A stretch of 64,000 nt of DNA from Arcicella lustrica (GCF_034930985.1 NZ_JAYGIM010000001.1:434001-498000), one strand, 5' to 3'. Counted from the first letter of the stretch, positions 23,434-32,907 are shown. The notes: a model not told the origin generated them from the sequence alone. Numbers and translations: made by a program.

Positions 23434-25401
23434 TTATATAGTCTTTATTCCGCATAATTGAAAGTAATTAAATGTTTTGTCATACAATTCTTTTGGTCTT
23501 GTATAGTCAAGGTCGTCACCTTCTGGAATATATATTATTAGTCCTTGTCTGGCTCTTGTCAAAAGTACTCTATAGGCATTTTGCAAATATGTTTTGTCGT
23601 TTTCGTTGTGGATATTTTGCCACTTAGTTCCAGAAAAGTATTGACAATTCCACTTTCCATTTTCAAAATAATAGTTAATGTCCCAGGCTATACAAACCCA
23701 ATCAATTTCTAATCCTTGTATGTCAAATTCCGTTGCTATTTCTTCTAAAAAATACGAAGAACGAATATCATCTGAATTGTTTAGGAACCAATTTGGGGCT
23801 GAAATTTCATTTTTAACATCAATTCCTAAAGGTCTTAATCTTCTGCCTCCCGAACTTGCAACTAGCCCAATTCTTTCACTTCCTTTTGCTTGAGTTCTCA
23901 GCCATTTTTTTGCTGTTGTCAAATCTCTTGTAACTAAAATTGGAAAAACATTGTTGACTTCTCCTAAAAGAGTACTTGCTCTTTCATGTTTTGCTTCTAA
24001 AATTTCGTGCATTAATTCAGAAATTTTCTCTGAACGAAAAGACCTCACAGATACTGATAAATGCAATTCATGCTTTTCTGTAGCTACTGATCGAACCCAA
24101 TTTCGTAATTCAATGTTTGATAGATAATTAACGTCTGAAGAAATTAAATTAGAGTAATGAATATCCCAGTTGGGATAGTTGTTTTTCAAAGATGAAAGCC
24201 ATTCAGAAACTCCGGCCTCACCAGTATTTATTTCTTGTCCGCCTCCGATTAAACAGATAATTGTGCACCAATCTTCATGTCTATCCATAACACTGATTAA
24301 GAATTCGGGCTCTGACATACCAAAGTCTTCAACGCCTTTTTTTCTTTTCATAAAAGAACTTACTTGTTCTTTTGTCCATGCTCTTTGAGCCTCATCAAAA
24401 ACTACAACTTTTTCAACTGGAGCTTTCTTCGAAATTAAATTGTCGTCTCGAAAATGATGAATATTTTGAATAAAAGCGTTAGCTTTTATTGCAGCAAGTT
24501 TTTTTGTTAGTGCTTGACCATTTTCTTTTGAGGTTGCAACCTCATCTCTGGTCAAAGCTTCTCTTAATACATCTACTAACGGTCCATTGCCGGAAAGAAA
24601 AACTGCATGTTCATCTTCATCCGCTTTCATTCTTTCGTTAGCTATATTTAGTCCTGCTAGTGTTTTTCCAGCGCCAGGAACTCCTGTCAAAAAGCAAATT
24701 GATTTTTTTTGTTCTCTTTTTGCCGTTTCAATTATTTTGTTAATGCAGTCTGTTGTCTTTGAAAGATTGATTGCTCCTGCATCGTGCCTTGATATTTCTT
24801 TTACATTGTGTCCCTTGTAGAGTGCTTGTGCCGCTTCAATTATAGTTGGTGTTGGTTTATAAATTGAATTTTCCCATTTGCTCGGATTTATTTGTTTTCC
24901 GTTGCTATGTAAAAGTGATTTAGTAATTACCTCTCTTAAATTTTGTTGATTAGCTTTTAAAGGCTCAAATAAATTGTTCACACTCGTAAATACGTTTTCA
25001 ATCGGGTCTGCTTTGGTTGAAATCAATATAGGAATTAATTTTTCATGATGACTTCCTTCGTGAAAATTTTGCAAGTCCAAACAGTAGTCAATCACTTGTT
25101 CTGTTGATTGTTTCTGATATTGATTATCACCAACTTTAAACTCTAAAACAAAAATAATGTCGTTTATTATTAAAATATTGTCAACTCGCTTTCCCATTCT
25201 CGGGATTGAAAATTCAAAATATATTTGTCCATTGTCAATACCTTGAAGTGTGTCTTTGAGAATTGTTATTTGTTTAACCCAAGCATTTTTTTGTAGGTCT
25301 TCAAGTGCATGGTTGTGATGCAAACTTAGTTGTCCAAGAATTCGTGTTTCATCATCCTGTAAGAAGTCCGAAATTATATTTGAGTAGTAACTTCTTGTCA
25401 T
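23434..25401 (-). CDS. DUF2075 helicase with N-terminal nuclease-like domain
   Basis: 655 residues. Residues about 70-150 look like a PD-(D/E)xK nuclease core: 'VDNILIINDIIFVLEFKVGD' followed by Q..QVIDYCLDL. The Schlafen-type/DUF2075 helicase part begins with Walker A 'FLTGVPGAGKTLAGLN', has Walker B 'VVVFDEAQRAW' and ends with the arginine-bearing motif 'YRVLLTRARQGLIIYIP'. Proteins of this kind are found in defence islands and may cut or unwind foreign nucleic acid; this is an inference. It is monocistronic and flanked by an imperfect inverted repeat (23402-23416 and 25441-25454), suggesting arrival as a unit. Its Cys/Trp/Lys-rich composition and TTT-rich codon use do not differ sharply from neighbours. 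Confidence 0.87.
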   Translation of the reverse strand: MTRSYYSNIISDFLQDDETRILGQLSLHHNHALEDLQKNAWVKQITILKDTLQGIDNGQIYFEFSIPRMGKRVDNILIINDIIFVLEFKVGDNQYQKQSTEQVIDYCLDLQNFHEGSHHEKLIPILISTKADPIENVFTSVNNLFEPLKANQQNLREVITKSLLHSNGKQINPSKWENSIYKPTPTIIEAAQALYKGHNVKEISRHDAGAINLSKTTDCINKIIETAKREQKKSICFLTGVPGAGKTLAGLNIANERMKADEDEHAVFLSGNGPLVDVLREALTRDEVATSKENGQALTKKLAAIKANAFIQNIHHFRDDNLISKKAPVEKVVVFDEAQRAWTKEQVSSFMKRKKGVEDFGMSEPEFLISVMDRHEDWCTIICLIGGGQEINTGEAGVSEWLSSLKNNYPNWDIHYSNLISSDVNYLSNIELRNWVRSVATEKHELHLSVSVRSFRSEKISELMHEILEAKHERASTLLGEVNNVFPILVTRDLTTAKKWLRTQAKGSERIGLVASSGGRRLRPLGIDVKNEISAPNWFLNNSDDIRSSYFLEEIATEFDIQGLEIDWVCIAWDINYYFENGKWNCQYFSGTKWQNIHNENDKTYLQNAYRVLLTRARQGLIIYIPEGDDLDYTRPKELYDKTFNYFQLCGIKTI

Positions 25402-25440
25402 TTAAATATCTTAATTATTAGTCATTCGTTTGTCGTCATA

Positions 25441-25454
25441 GCATGAGCGGTAAC
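25441..25454. repeat. Right inverted-repeat copy flanking the DUF2075 gene
   Basis: GCATGAGCGGTAAC is the near reverse complement of GTTACCGGTTCATGC at 23402-23416 (one base missing, one mismatch). The pair brackets the gene at 23434-25401, with 17 bp to its stop and 39 bp to its start. Confidence 0.5.
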
Positions 25455-25621
25455 TCGTAAATACACATGTTTATGTTTTTTCTAAAAATCAATAATTGAT
25501 ATAAATAAAGCGATTATTGTTTTTGTTTACATTTAAATAGCTAATTGTCAATAAATTATAATTGATAACAATATAAATTACGAAATACAAAACCATAAAT
25601 TATAAGCAGGATATGAATACT

Positions 25622-25866
25622 TGATTTAGTGATATACCCTTTCAATCTTTATACACGACACTTTCATTTAGTGAAATGTCATTTTAATCTTTATACACGT
25701 CAATTACCTTTTGTGATATGCCCCTTCAATCTTTATACACGCCACTTGCATTTAGTAATATGCCATCTCAATCTTTATACACGTCACTTGCATTTAGTGA
25801 AATGACCTTTTAATCTTTATACACGACAATTACATTTAGTGAAATGCCACTTCAATCTTTATAAAT
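25622..25866. repeat. 42-bp tandem array, family A (first locus)
   Basis: Six copies of CTTTATA start at 25647, 25689, 25731, 25773, 25815 and 25857, spaced exactly 42 bp. Each unit also carries a CATTTAGTGAAATG or CATTTAGTGATATG palindrome. Base substitutions vary between units but length does not. The same unit occurs in reverse orientation at 44572-44838. Located between the 5' end of the DUF2075 gene and the 3' end of the patatin gene. Not a CRISPR: there are no unique spacers and no cas genes. Confidence 0.9.
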
Positions 25867-25899
25867 ACAATGAGCTTTTATATAATTCACAACTCAAAA

Positions 25900-26844
25900 C
25901 TACTTCTTATACTCTCTCATTTCCTCCATTCCTTGTTCATAGCCTAATAGTAACATTCTTTTGATGTCGTCTCTATTGAATGCTTGAATATCAATATTCA
26001 AATGGTGTTGTGGACGAATAATTTTTAGCTTTATTCTGGATTGTCCTTTCAAAATGCCAAATTCACTTGGCGAACCATCTGCTGGTAAACATTCATTTCT
26101 AAACTCTGCCCAATCCAAATCTGCATTCAAACATTCGTTTACGGCAATGTCCATTACTCTATCTACCAAAGCCAAAAGATTTCCATAAGGGAAGTATCCA
26201 CCATCAATGTTCCGAGTATGACAAGCCACACAAATGATTTCGGTAGCACCGTCTTGAATAGCTTTTTTAACAGGAGCTACATCACGCATACCGCCATCTA
26301 AAAATGCCATATTGTTTTGTCCTCCGATATTCACAACGGGCATCAAAATTGGAATGGCTGAAGATGCCATGATATAGTCTAAGAAATGATCATAAGAAGG
26401 ATTGGCATACACGATATTTCCATTGATAATATCGACAGCACCAACTTTTAATTGAACAGGACTGGCATTTAGATTCCTCATCGAAATATTATTGTCCAGA
26501 ATTTCTCTTAATGGTGTAGTATCTAATAAACCTTCAAAGTTTCTACGGATGGCGCTAAGTCCTAGTTCGTAAGTGCCACGTCTCAGTGACAAGCATTCTG
26601 GAGCGTAAATATTATTAACCCAAAAGTCATTCAAATCTTTCGTTGCCTGATTAAAGTCGATATAACCATCGTTTTCGATACTTTGTCTGCCAAAACTATT
26701 GATTAAATAAGAGGCATTCATACTACCTGCCGAGATACCATAGATGGCATCAGGAGAAAACCCTGTTTCAAAAACTGCTTTTACAACTCCTGCTTGATAC
26801 GCACCTTTTACCGACCCACCCGCCAAAACTAAAATTTTACTCAT
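25900..26844 (-). CDS. Patatin-like phospholipase
   Basis: 314 residues from the chosen start. Oxyanion motif 'LAGGSVKGAYQAGVV', nucleophile elbow 'YGISAGSMNAS' (GxSxG) and the catalytic Asp in 'FLDGGMRDVAPV' (DGG) are all present, so the Ser-Asp dyad is intact. A start 16 residues upstream (26892) is open, but the family motif begins right after MSKILVL. Probably a cytosolic lipid acyl hydrolase; no signal peptide. It stands alone, with the family A repeat array beyond its stop and a divergent polyprenyl synthase gene upstream. Confidence 0.9.
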   Translation of the reverse strand: MSKILVLAGGSVKGAYQAGVVKAVFETGFSPDAIYGISAGSMNASYLINSFGRQSIENDGYIDFNQATKDLNDFWVNNIYAPECLSLRRGTYELGLSAIRRNFEGLLDTTPLREILDNNISMRNLNASPVQLKVGAVDIINGNIVYANPSYDHFLDYIMASSAIPILMPVVNIGGQNNMAFLDGGMRDVAPVKKAIQDGATEIICVACHTRNIDGGYFPYGNLLALVDRVMDIAVNECLNADLDWAEFRNECLPADGSPSEFGILKGQSRIKLKIIRPQHHLNIDIQAFNRDDIKRMLLLGYEQGMEEMREYKK

Positions 26845-27010
26845 GGTTAAATATTGTTTTATAGATACTCCGTCAACGTTTAGAATGAACAATTTTGTGA
26901 AACGAACGATTCATCAATTAACGAACTAAAAAAATAATTTCAGGTTATTAATTCAAGCAATATACATTTTTTTAGAGAAAAGCGTAATTTGCAAGCCATT
27001 TAAAAATATT

Positions 27011-27985
27011 ATGAATTTATCTATCAAAGAAATACAAGCTCCGATCCTCACTGAAATGAATGCCTTCGAAGGAAAGTTTAAGGAGTTTATGAAAACAAAG
27101 GTGATGCTCTTGGACACGATAATGAATTATATCGTCCAAAGAAAAGGTAAACAGTTACGTCCGATGTTTGTATTTTTATCGGCTGGTATTTGTGGTACAA
27201 TCACTGAAAAAACGTATCGTGGAGCCGCTTTAATCGAGTTATTGCACACTGCTTCTTTAGTGCATGACGACGTGGTGGACGATTCTAATTACCGTCGTGG
27301 CTTCTTCTCGGTAAATGCCCTTTGGAAAAACAAAATCGCTGTTTTGGTAGGAGATTATCTATTGACAAGAGGACTTTTACTCTCTGTTCAACACAATGAT
27401 TTTGAAAACCTGAAAATCATTTCTACCGCTTTTCAAGAGATAACCGAAGGAGAATTATTACAGATAGAAAAGGCTCGTCGCTTAGACATTACTGAAGATG
27501 TTTACTTTGAAATTATCCGCCAAAAAACGGCTACCTTGATTGCCGCTTGCTGTGCGGCTGGTGCGAGTTCTGTGGGTGCAGATGAAGAAACGGTTGCCAA
27601 AGCACATTCTTTCGGTGAAAAAGTAGGCATTGCTTTTCAAATTAAAGACGATCTTTTTGATTATGGAGATGCCGAAATTGGAAAACCATTAGGTATTGAT
27701 ATTAAAGAAAAGAAAATGACACTTCCATTGATTTACGCCTTGAACCAAGCTAGTTGGAGTACCAAGCGTAACATCATCAATATCATCAAAAACGAATCGG
27801 ATAATCCTAAAAAAGTAGCAGAAGTAATATCATTTGTAAAACAATCTGGCGGATTGGAGTATGCTACCAAAGTAATGAAAAACATCGTTGAAGAAGCACA
27901 AAACATTCTTTCAACTTTCCCAGATTCTATCTATAAAAAATCTTTAGCAGGACTTGTCCAATTTACAATTGAACGTACGAAGTAA
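27011..27985 (+). CDS. Polyprenyl diphosphate synthase
   Basis: 324 residues. Trans-prenyltransferase that builds the isoprenoid side chain (octaprenyl or similar) for menaquinone. The first aspartate-rich motif is 'LVHDDVVDDSNYRRG', the second 'IKDDLFDYGDAEIGKPLG'. 'GKQLRPMFVFLSAGICG' marks the substrate-binding start and 'VGDYLLTRGLLLSV' follows. Chain length cannot be read reliably. Monocistronic, ending in a long hairpin. Confidence 0.94.
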   Translation: MNLSIKEIQAPILTEMNAFEGKFKEFMKTKVMLLDTIMNYIVQRKGKQLRPMFVFLSAGICGTITEKTYRGAALIELLHTASLVHDDVVDDSNYRRGFFSVNALWKNKIAVLVGDYLLTRGLLLSVQHNDFENLKIISTAFQEITEGELLQIEKARRLDITEDVYFEIIRQKTATLIAACCAAGASSVGADEETVAKAHSFGEKVGIAFQIKDDLFDYGDAEIGKPLGIDIKEKKMTLPLIYALNQASWSTKRNIINIIKNESDNPKKVAEVISFVKQSGGLEYATKVMKNIVEEAQNILSTFPDSIYKKSLAGLVQFTIERTK

Positions 27986-27989
27986 ACTT

Positions 27990-28028
27990 TATTAGGTTTG
28001 GCAAATTTTAAATTTGCCAAACCTAATA
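27990..28028. terminator. Long bidirectional hairpin
   Basis: TATTAGGTTTGGCAAAT and its complement around a short AT loop, a 17-bp perfect stem five bases after the polyprenyl synthase stop and 40 bp from the convergent DUF1016 stop. Confidence 0.88.
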
Positions 28029-28068
28029 ATTACAATCCCGAAGGGAGTACTACAAAACTATTTTAATT

Positions 28069-29133
28069 TTATAATCTCTCATCCCTTTCTTGAATCATTC
28101 GTTTTTCACGAACTATTTCAGCGATTAGTTCCTCTTCTGTAGGTAAATATGGCATATACTTGGTGGCAAATAGTTGCTTGTGTTCATTCAAAATACTATA
28201 TTTTACTACTGTTTCATCTTTTTCAGTACAGAGTATTATACCAATGGTTGGGTTGTCGTTATCTTGTTTTTTAAGGTCATCAAACATACGGATATACATA
28301 TCCATTTGTCCAGTATCTTGATGGCTTAGTTTGGTCGTTTTCAGGTCAAACAATACAAAACATTTTAGCAAGTAATTATAAAAAACTAGGTCAATAAAAA
28401 AATGACTTGTTTCAGTCGAGATTCTAAATTGTCGCCCTACAAATGAAAACCCTTTTCCCAATTCTAGTAGAAAAGCCTGTAAATTCTCAATCAAGGCACT
28501 TTCAATGTTTTTTTCTGATGAGGTAATTGGCTCTGGTATATTCAAAAACTCGAAAACGTAAGGGTCTTTAATAAAATCGTTTAGGTATGTTTTTTCGGTT
28601 GTTTGTTGAATTTGTTTTTGCTGTGAAGACCGTAAACGTTGGTAGTAAAATGTATTAATGTTTCGTTCTAAAGTACGAGTACTCCAATTTTGGTTGGAGC
28701 ATTCTTGTAAATAATAGTTTCTTGCATCAGGGTTTTCTACACGCATGATTAAGCGATTATGGCTCCATGTTAATTTGCTACACACTGCGTAGCAAATCTC
28801 AGCATCAGGAAAAGTAAGATAAAATTGTCTGAAATTTCTAAGATTGGCATAAGAAAACCCCTTTCCTAATTCTGCTGTTAGTGCCACAGACAGATTTTTA
28901 AGTAAAGCCTCTCCATAAGTAGCCTTTTGTTCTCCTTTCTGTTCTTCTTCTACAATTCTTTTGCCCATTAACCAATAGGCTTGAACCATAGCCGTATTTA
29001 CGGCTGTATATGCTTTTTGTCTGGCTGTTTGTAAAATAACCAATACATCAGTTAATAAAGGGGTACTTTGTGTGGCAGGTTTATGCTCCATTTTTGTATA
29101 AAGTATAGATTCTCTTGTGCTAATATATTTCAA
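28069..29133 (-). CDS. DUF1016 / YhcG-type PD-(D/E)xK nuclease-domain protein
   Basis: 354 residues. The N-terminal DUF1016 part has 'AYWLMGKRIVEEEQKGEQKA' and 'ELGKGFSYANLRNFRQFYL', plus 'SWSHNRLIMRVENPDAR'-like text. The C-terminal nuclease domain contains 'FFIDLVFYNYLLKCFVLFDL' followed by KTTKLSHQDTGQMDMY, the D...(D/E)xK-like core with Lys in DLKT. Family members are often near restriction-modification or mobile genes and are thought to act in DNA processing, but their role is not settled. Monocistronic; a family B repeat array lies 220 bp upstream. An in-frame Met 14 residues in (29091) is an alternative start. Confidence 0.9.
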   Translation of the reverse strand: MKYISTRESILYTKMEHKPATQSTPLLTDVLVILQTARQKAYTAVNTAMVQAYWLMGKRIVEEEQKGEQKATYGEALLKNLSVALTAELGKGFSYANLRNFRQFYLTFPDAEICYAVCSKLTWSHNRLIMRVENPDARNYYLQECSNQNWSTRTLERNINTFYYQRLRSSQQKQIQQTTEKTYLNDFIKDPYVFEFLNIPEPITSSEKNIESALIENLQAFLLELGKGFSFVGRQFRISTETSHFFIDLVFYNYLLKCFVLFDLKTTKLSHQDTGQMDMYIRMFDDLKKQDNDNPTIGIILCTEKDETVVKYSILNEHKQLFATKYMPYLPTEEELIAEIVREKRMIQERDERL

Positions 29134-29355
29134 TTTCGTTAAAAATTACCAAAAATATAATTCCTCTTCCCAAGCTGTTTCACCCTTTCAGGGTTCTATA
29201 ACAACATTTCAAACCTTGCTATAATCCTAACATCCATTCGGGATTTGGAAAAGCATCTCGAAGAGTTTTGATAACTTTTTGAAAGTTGTCAAAACTTGAT
29301 TTTAGAATATTATTTGGCTTTAGATTCATTTTTGAATGAAAAGCCAAACGAATCC

Positions 29356-29560
29356 TATCTCGGGAGTGTTCATCTTTTTGATAGGTTGTCCTGTCTCTGA
29401 AATAGGTTTTTCTATCTTTTTGATAGGTTGTTCTATCTCTGAGATAGATTTTTCCATCTTTTTGATAGCTTGTTCTGTCTCCTAGATGGATGGTCTTATC
29501 TCTGAGATAGCTTTTTCTATCATTTTAATAAGTCGTCTTATCTTTGAGATAGATTTTATT
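29356..29560. repeat. 21-bp phased tandem array, family B (first locus)
   Basis: TATC-type half units start at 29371, 29392, 29413, 29434, 29455, 29476, 29497, 29518 and 29539: nine units at exactly 21 bp. Two alternating forms occur, TATCTTTTTGATAG and TATCTCTGAGATAG, each a short palindrome, giving a 42-bp higher-order period for most of the array. A degenerate extra unit precedes it at about 29356. The reverse-oriented relative is at 50130-50290. Located between the DUF1016 and NAD(P)-binding genes. Confidence 0.88.
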
Positions 29561-29610
29561 AGGACAAATATATCTGTCCTAATAAAATCAAATAAGGGAA
29601 ATATTGCTAG

Positions 29611-30249
29611 TTAAACCTCAAAAATAAAAGGGGCTTTTCGGATAAAAGTAATGTCTGATAATTGCTTGATGAGGAAATCTGCTAAATCTGTAGCACTGAT
29701 TTTATCGCCAATACAATCTTCTAAACTGGTGTTTACTTGTCTTCTTTCCGTCGTTTGTTCAATTAAAGGAAGCCTAACCAAAGTCCAATCTATCTTACTT
29801 TTTACCAACATTTCATATTCTAGTTGTTTGTCTAAAGTAGTTTTAGGATAATTTTCTTTCATCCAATCCGTCCCAAATTTTGTCTTGGGACTTTTCTTGT
29901 CGAATGGGGTGTCAACATTTAAACCTGTTAAAAGGATATATCTGTTAATCCCTAACTGTTCCATAGCCTGCAAAACATTTCTACTGGCATCTCCAAAGAT
30001 AGAACTTTCGCCTATTGGTTGTCCGATAGTACTGATAACCGCTTGGCAATCTTTTAAAAGATTAAAGACAGCTTCTGGGTTTCTGGCATCGCCTTGAACA
30101 ATTTCAATTTGTGGACTTGTAATGTGAAAATTATCAGGATTCCGAAGAAGCATTTTGAATTGAAAACCTTGATTAAGTAACTGTTGAACAAGGTATTTAC
30201 CTGATTTGCCTGTGCCACCAATAATGGCAAGCTTTATGATTTGATTCAT
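29611..30249 (-). CDS. NAD(P)-binding atypical SDR (NmrA-like)
   Basis: 212 residues. N-terminal dinucleotide-binding motif 'LAIIGGTGKSGKYLVQQLL', then 'VQGDARNPEAVFNLLKDCQA' followed by VISTIGQP. These are characteristic of NmrA-like or atypical short-chain dehydrogenases. The catalytic YxxxK tetrad is not evident, so it may be a redox sensor or an isomerase/reductase of unknown substrate. Cytosolic, monocistronic. Confidence 0.88.
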   Translation of the reverse strand: MNQIIKLAIIGGTGKSGKYLVQQLLNQGFQFKMLLRNPDNFHITSPQIEIVQGDARNPEAVFNLLKDCQAVISTIGQPIGESSIFGDASRNVLQAMEQLGINRYILLTGLNVDTPFDKKSPKTKFGTDWMKENYPKTTLDKQLEYEMLVKSKIDWTLVRLPLIEQTTERRQVNTSLEDCIGDKISATDLADFLIKQLSDITFIRKAPFIFEV

Positions 30250-30434
30250 GATATTCTTTATAAAATATGAAAATACAAAAACAGCTCAGTTTCTGAAGAA
30301 ACTAAACAATTGGCTTTTTTGATAAAGCCAAGATTGATAAACAATATTTTATAAAGAGAGTCTAATGATTCAAAAGTAAGGAAAAGAAATGGAAAATAGG
30401 AGAGATTAGGCTAAAAGAAAATTTGCTGAAATTA

Positions 30435-30479
30435 AAACTCCTACTTCTCGAAATTGGAGACTTCAAGAAGTAGGAGTTT
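30435..30479 (-). terminator. Hairpin terminator of the receptor gene
   Basis: AAACTCCTACTTCT and AGAAGTAGGAGTTT form a perfect 14-bp stem with a 17-base loop, followed on the minus strand by a T-rich run. It lies 26 bp past the receptor stop codon. Confidence 0.88.
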
Positions 30480-30504
30480 GTATCCTATTAGTGATAACAC
30501 AATG

Positions 30505-32907
30505 CTAAAACTCTTTAGAAAACTTATTATCTAATAGTTTTTCTTTGAAAGCAGCTTTGAAAGTATAAGCTAAAGTAAGCATGACTGCCCTTGTATCAGC
30601 TTTTTGGCTACGTGAACTTGTAAATTCGTTGGTGAAATTTTTAGAACCACTTTTTAAGGTATTAAAAACATCAACTACCACTAAACCCAATCGGGTATTT
30701 CCTTTGCCGAGTTTTTGTTGAAAACCTAAATCTACATTATATAAGGCTATTAATCTACCTTGCGGAGTAGTCGCTGCTGAATTATAATTGGCTATTACTT
30801 GTAATTTTCCACCTTTACTAAGCGCAAAATTATTGATTAACTTTCCGTACCAGTTAAAAGAGCTTTGGATAGCATCACTTGATACATTACTTCCATTTAA
30901 TTTTTGTTGAAATAATGAAATACTGGCGTTTAAATCATAAAAATCTGTTGGTTTAGCGGTAAAAATATTTTCTAAACCATAGCTGTCGGCAGTTCCGATG
31001 TTATTGGGTAAATTAAGTACTGAGCCATCATTTTGAGCGATGAAAAAGTTTCTAATCGTATTATTGGCATGTCTGTAAAACACATTTGATGAAAGTGAAA
31101 CTTTATCCCATTCTTTATTATAACTGATTTCTACCGCATGAATAATTTCAGGCTTTAAATTCGGATTTCCACTATGCGGATTCAATGCGTCTGTTATATC
31201 CACAAAAGGATTTAACTGCCCCAAACCCGGACGGTTAATTCTTTTACCATAACTAAGCTTCCAAAATTCATCTGCATTGATAAAGTAACTGATATTAGCC
31301 GTTGGAAAAAGCTTCAAATAATTGTTTGTGAAATGCGTACTGTTATTTTGCGTTTCGCCATTGTTGTTTACTTGTTCTGCTCTGAGCCCAAATTCATACT
31401 TTACTTTAGGTTGTTCAGCCGTTCCGAAATATGAATGATAAAGCGCATAAACCGCATGAACTTGTTCGTTAAAGTTAAAAATATTGCTAGAAGCAGGATT
31501 GATAACGTAGCTATTTTCAAGTTTATCAGCCATTTCAAAATCAGTTTTAATGCTACGGAAAATCCCTTTGTAACCTGTTTCTAAGATTCCTTTTTCAGAA
31601 ATAGGCAAAGTATAATCTAGTTTGGCATTTGAAATAACACCATTTTCATAATTGTGTGTTCTTTGCCAGAAAATCGCTCCGATATTATTCGCATTTTCGT
31701 CGATATTTTGTGTTGAAATATCAGTGTTTTCCTTCCCGTTTTCAATAGAAGAAGTAATACTTGCAGATAAAGATTTTTGTGGATTATCGTATTTATGATT
31801 GTAATTCAACGCAAATTCAGCCACTTTTGAACGCTTATATTCCCATGAATGGCGATTATTACCCGTATTAAAACTATTATTTTGTTTCTGAATGATACTG
31901 TTCAGTAATTCATCATTGTCTTGTCCTTCAAGGTTTCCGATGGCTTCAAAAGCGAAAGCGTTTTTTTCATTTGGTGCAAAATCTAAGTTTAATTTTAGGT
32001 TTTGCAAGCGCTCTACTCTTTCATCATTTCTATCTTGATTGATATAATATTTATCGGGTAAATTGAAATTTGTTCGATTACTGGTGATACGTTTCGTTCT
32101 ACCAGCAAAGCGATTATCATAACCTAAACCAATATTCCATTTGTCAGTTTTATGGTTAATCAACAAAGCACTATTCGCTCTTTCTCTTGACCCAAATCCC
32201 CCGCCAATAGCGATGGCTCCATTCGTGCCATTTTGCGTATTTTTTTTGAGTTTGATATTGATTATCCCACTTTCAGCATTGGCATCATATTTTGCCGAAG
32301 CACTGTTAATGATTTCGATACTTTCAATACTACTTGCAGGAATTTGGTCGGTATTGGTAAGATTTGAATTTCTACCATTGATTAAAATCAAAGGTGTTTT
32401 TCCTCTTAAAGTAATAGCTCCTTCAGCATCAACCGATACGGTAGGTGTATTTTTTAAAAGGTCTGTCGCTGTTCCGCCCAATTGCGTAATATTAGCATTA
32501 GCATTGACGATAAAACCTTCGGTAGTTTTTTCAATGAGTTTTTTCTGAGAAGTTACCACTACTTCATTCAAGAGTTTATCATCTGTTGAAAGCCTAAAGT
32601 CTTTTAAAAAATAAGGACTATTTTGTTCTGATAAATTAATGTTCTGAATGGATGTTTTGTAGCCAATCAAACTTACTTTCATCAAATAGTTTCCTAGATT
32701 GATGTTTTCAAAAGAAAAATGCCCCAAAGAATCCGAACTTGTAAAGTAAACGATTTTGGTAGAATCTGGAAGTTTAGATAAAGTAATCGTCGCAAATTCT
32801 ATAGGTTCTTGATTTGCGGTTAAATTCCCGACAATACTTCCTGATTTTTGAGCAAATGCAACGGAATTTAATATGCTAAAGCAAAATAATATAAGGATTT
32901 TCTTCAT
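30505..32907 (-). CDS. TonB-dependent-receptor-like outer-membrane protein
   Basis: 800 residues with signal peptide (cleavage after SVAFA). Residues about 22-105 are a CarboxypepD_reg-like domain ('GSIVGNLTANQEPIEFATIT'). Then a plug-like region with 'LNEVVVTSQKKLIEKTTEGF', 'LLKNTPTVSVDAEGAITLRG' and 'SIESIEIINSASAKYDANAE'. The remainder is a barrel of the outer-membrane beta-barrel family 3 (OMP_b-brl_3) type. It transports or binds an unknown ligand at the outer membrane. The start lies 59 bp after the kinase stop in the same direction, so the two-component system upstream probably controls it or shares its transcript. Confidence 0.92.
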   Translation of the reverse strand: MKKILILFCFSILNSVAFAQKSGSIVGNLTANQEPIEFATITLSKLPDSTKIVYFTSSDSLGHFSFENINLGNYLMKVSLIGYKTSIQNINLSEQNSPYFLKDFRLSTDDKLLNEVVVTSQKKLIEKTTEGFIVNANANITQLGGTATDLLKNTPTVSVDAEGAITLRGKTPLILINGRNSNLTNTDQIPASSIESIEIINSASAKYDANAESGIINIKLKKNTQNGTNGAIAIGGGFGSRERANSALLINHKTDKWNIGLGYDNRFAGRTKRITSNRTNFNLPDKYYINQDRNDERVERLQNLKLNLDFAPNEKNAFAFEAIGNLEGQDNDELLNSIIQKQNNSFNTGNNRHSWEYKRSKVAEFALNYNHKYDNPQKSLSASITSSIENGKENTDISTQNIDENANNIGAIFWQRTHNYENGVISNAKLDYTLPISEKGILETGYKGIFRSIKTDFEMADKLENSYVINPASSNIFNFNEQVHAVYALYHSYFGTAEQPKVKYEFGLRAEQVNNNGETQNNSTHFTNNYLKLFPTANISYFINADEFWKLSYGKRINRPGLGQLNPFVDITDALNPHSGNPNLKPEIIHAVEISYNKEWDKVSLSSNVFYRHANNTIRNFFIAQNDGSVLNLPNNIGTADSYGLENIFTAKPTDFYDLNASISLFQQKLNGSNVSSDAIQSSFNWYGKLINNFALSKGGKLQVIANYNSAATTPQGRLIALYNVDLGFQQKLGKGNTRLGLVVVDVFNTLKSGSKNFTNEFTSSRSQKADTRAVMLTLAYTFKAAFKEKLLDNKFSKEF

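Noticed and set aside
23272..23457. Small Cys/Leu-rich ORF in the structured element
   Set aside because: Its codons run through the hairpins; no homologous domain, no initiation context, and it overlaps the DUF2075 stop.
23230..25454. Integron with gene cassettes
   Set aside because: No integrase gene and only one incomplete attC-like core match; recorded only as an unusual element.
25622..25866. CRISPR array
   Set aside because: Units are similar along their entire length with no unique spacers, and no cas genes are present.
29356..29560. CRISPR or riboswitch interpretation of the family B array
   Set aside because: Uniform 21-bp units without spacers; no aptamer fold or adjacent regulated gene orientation that fits.
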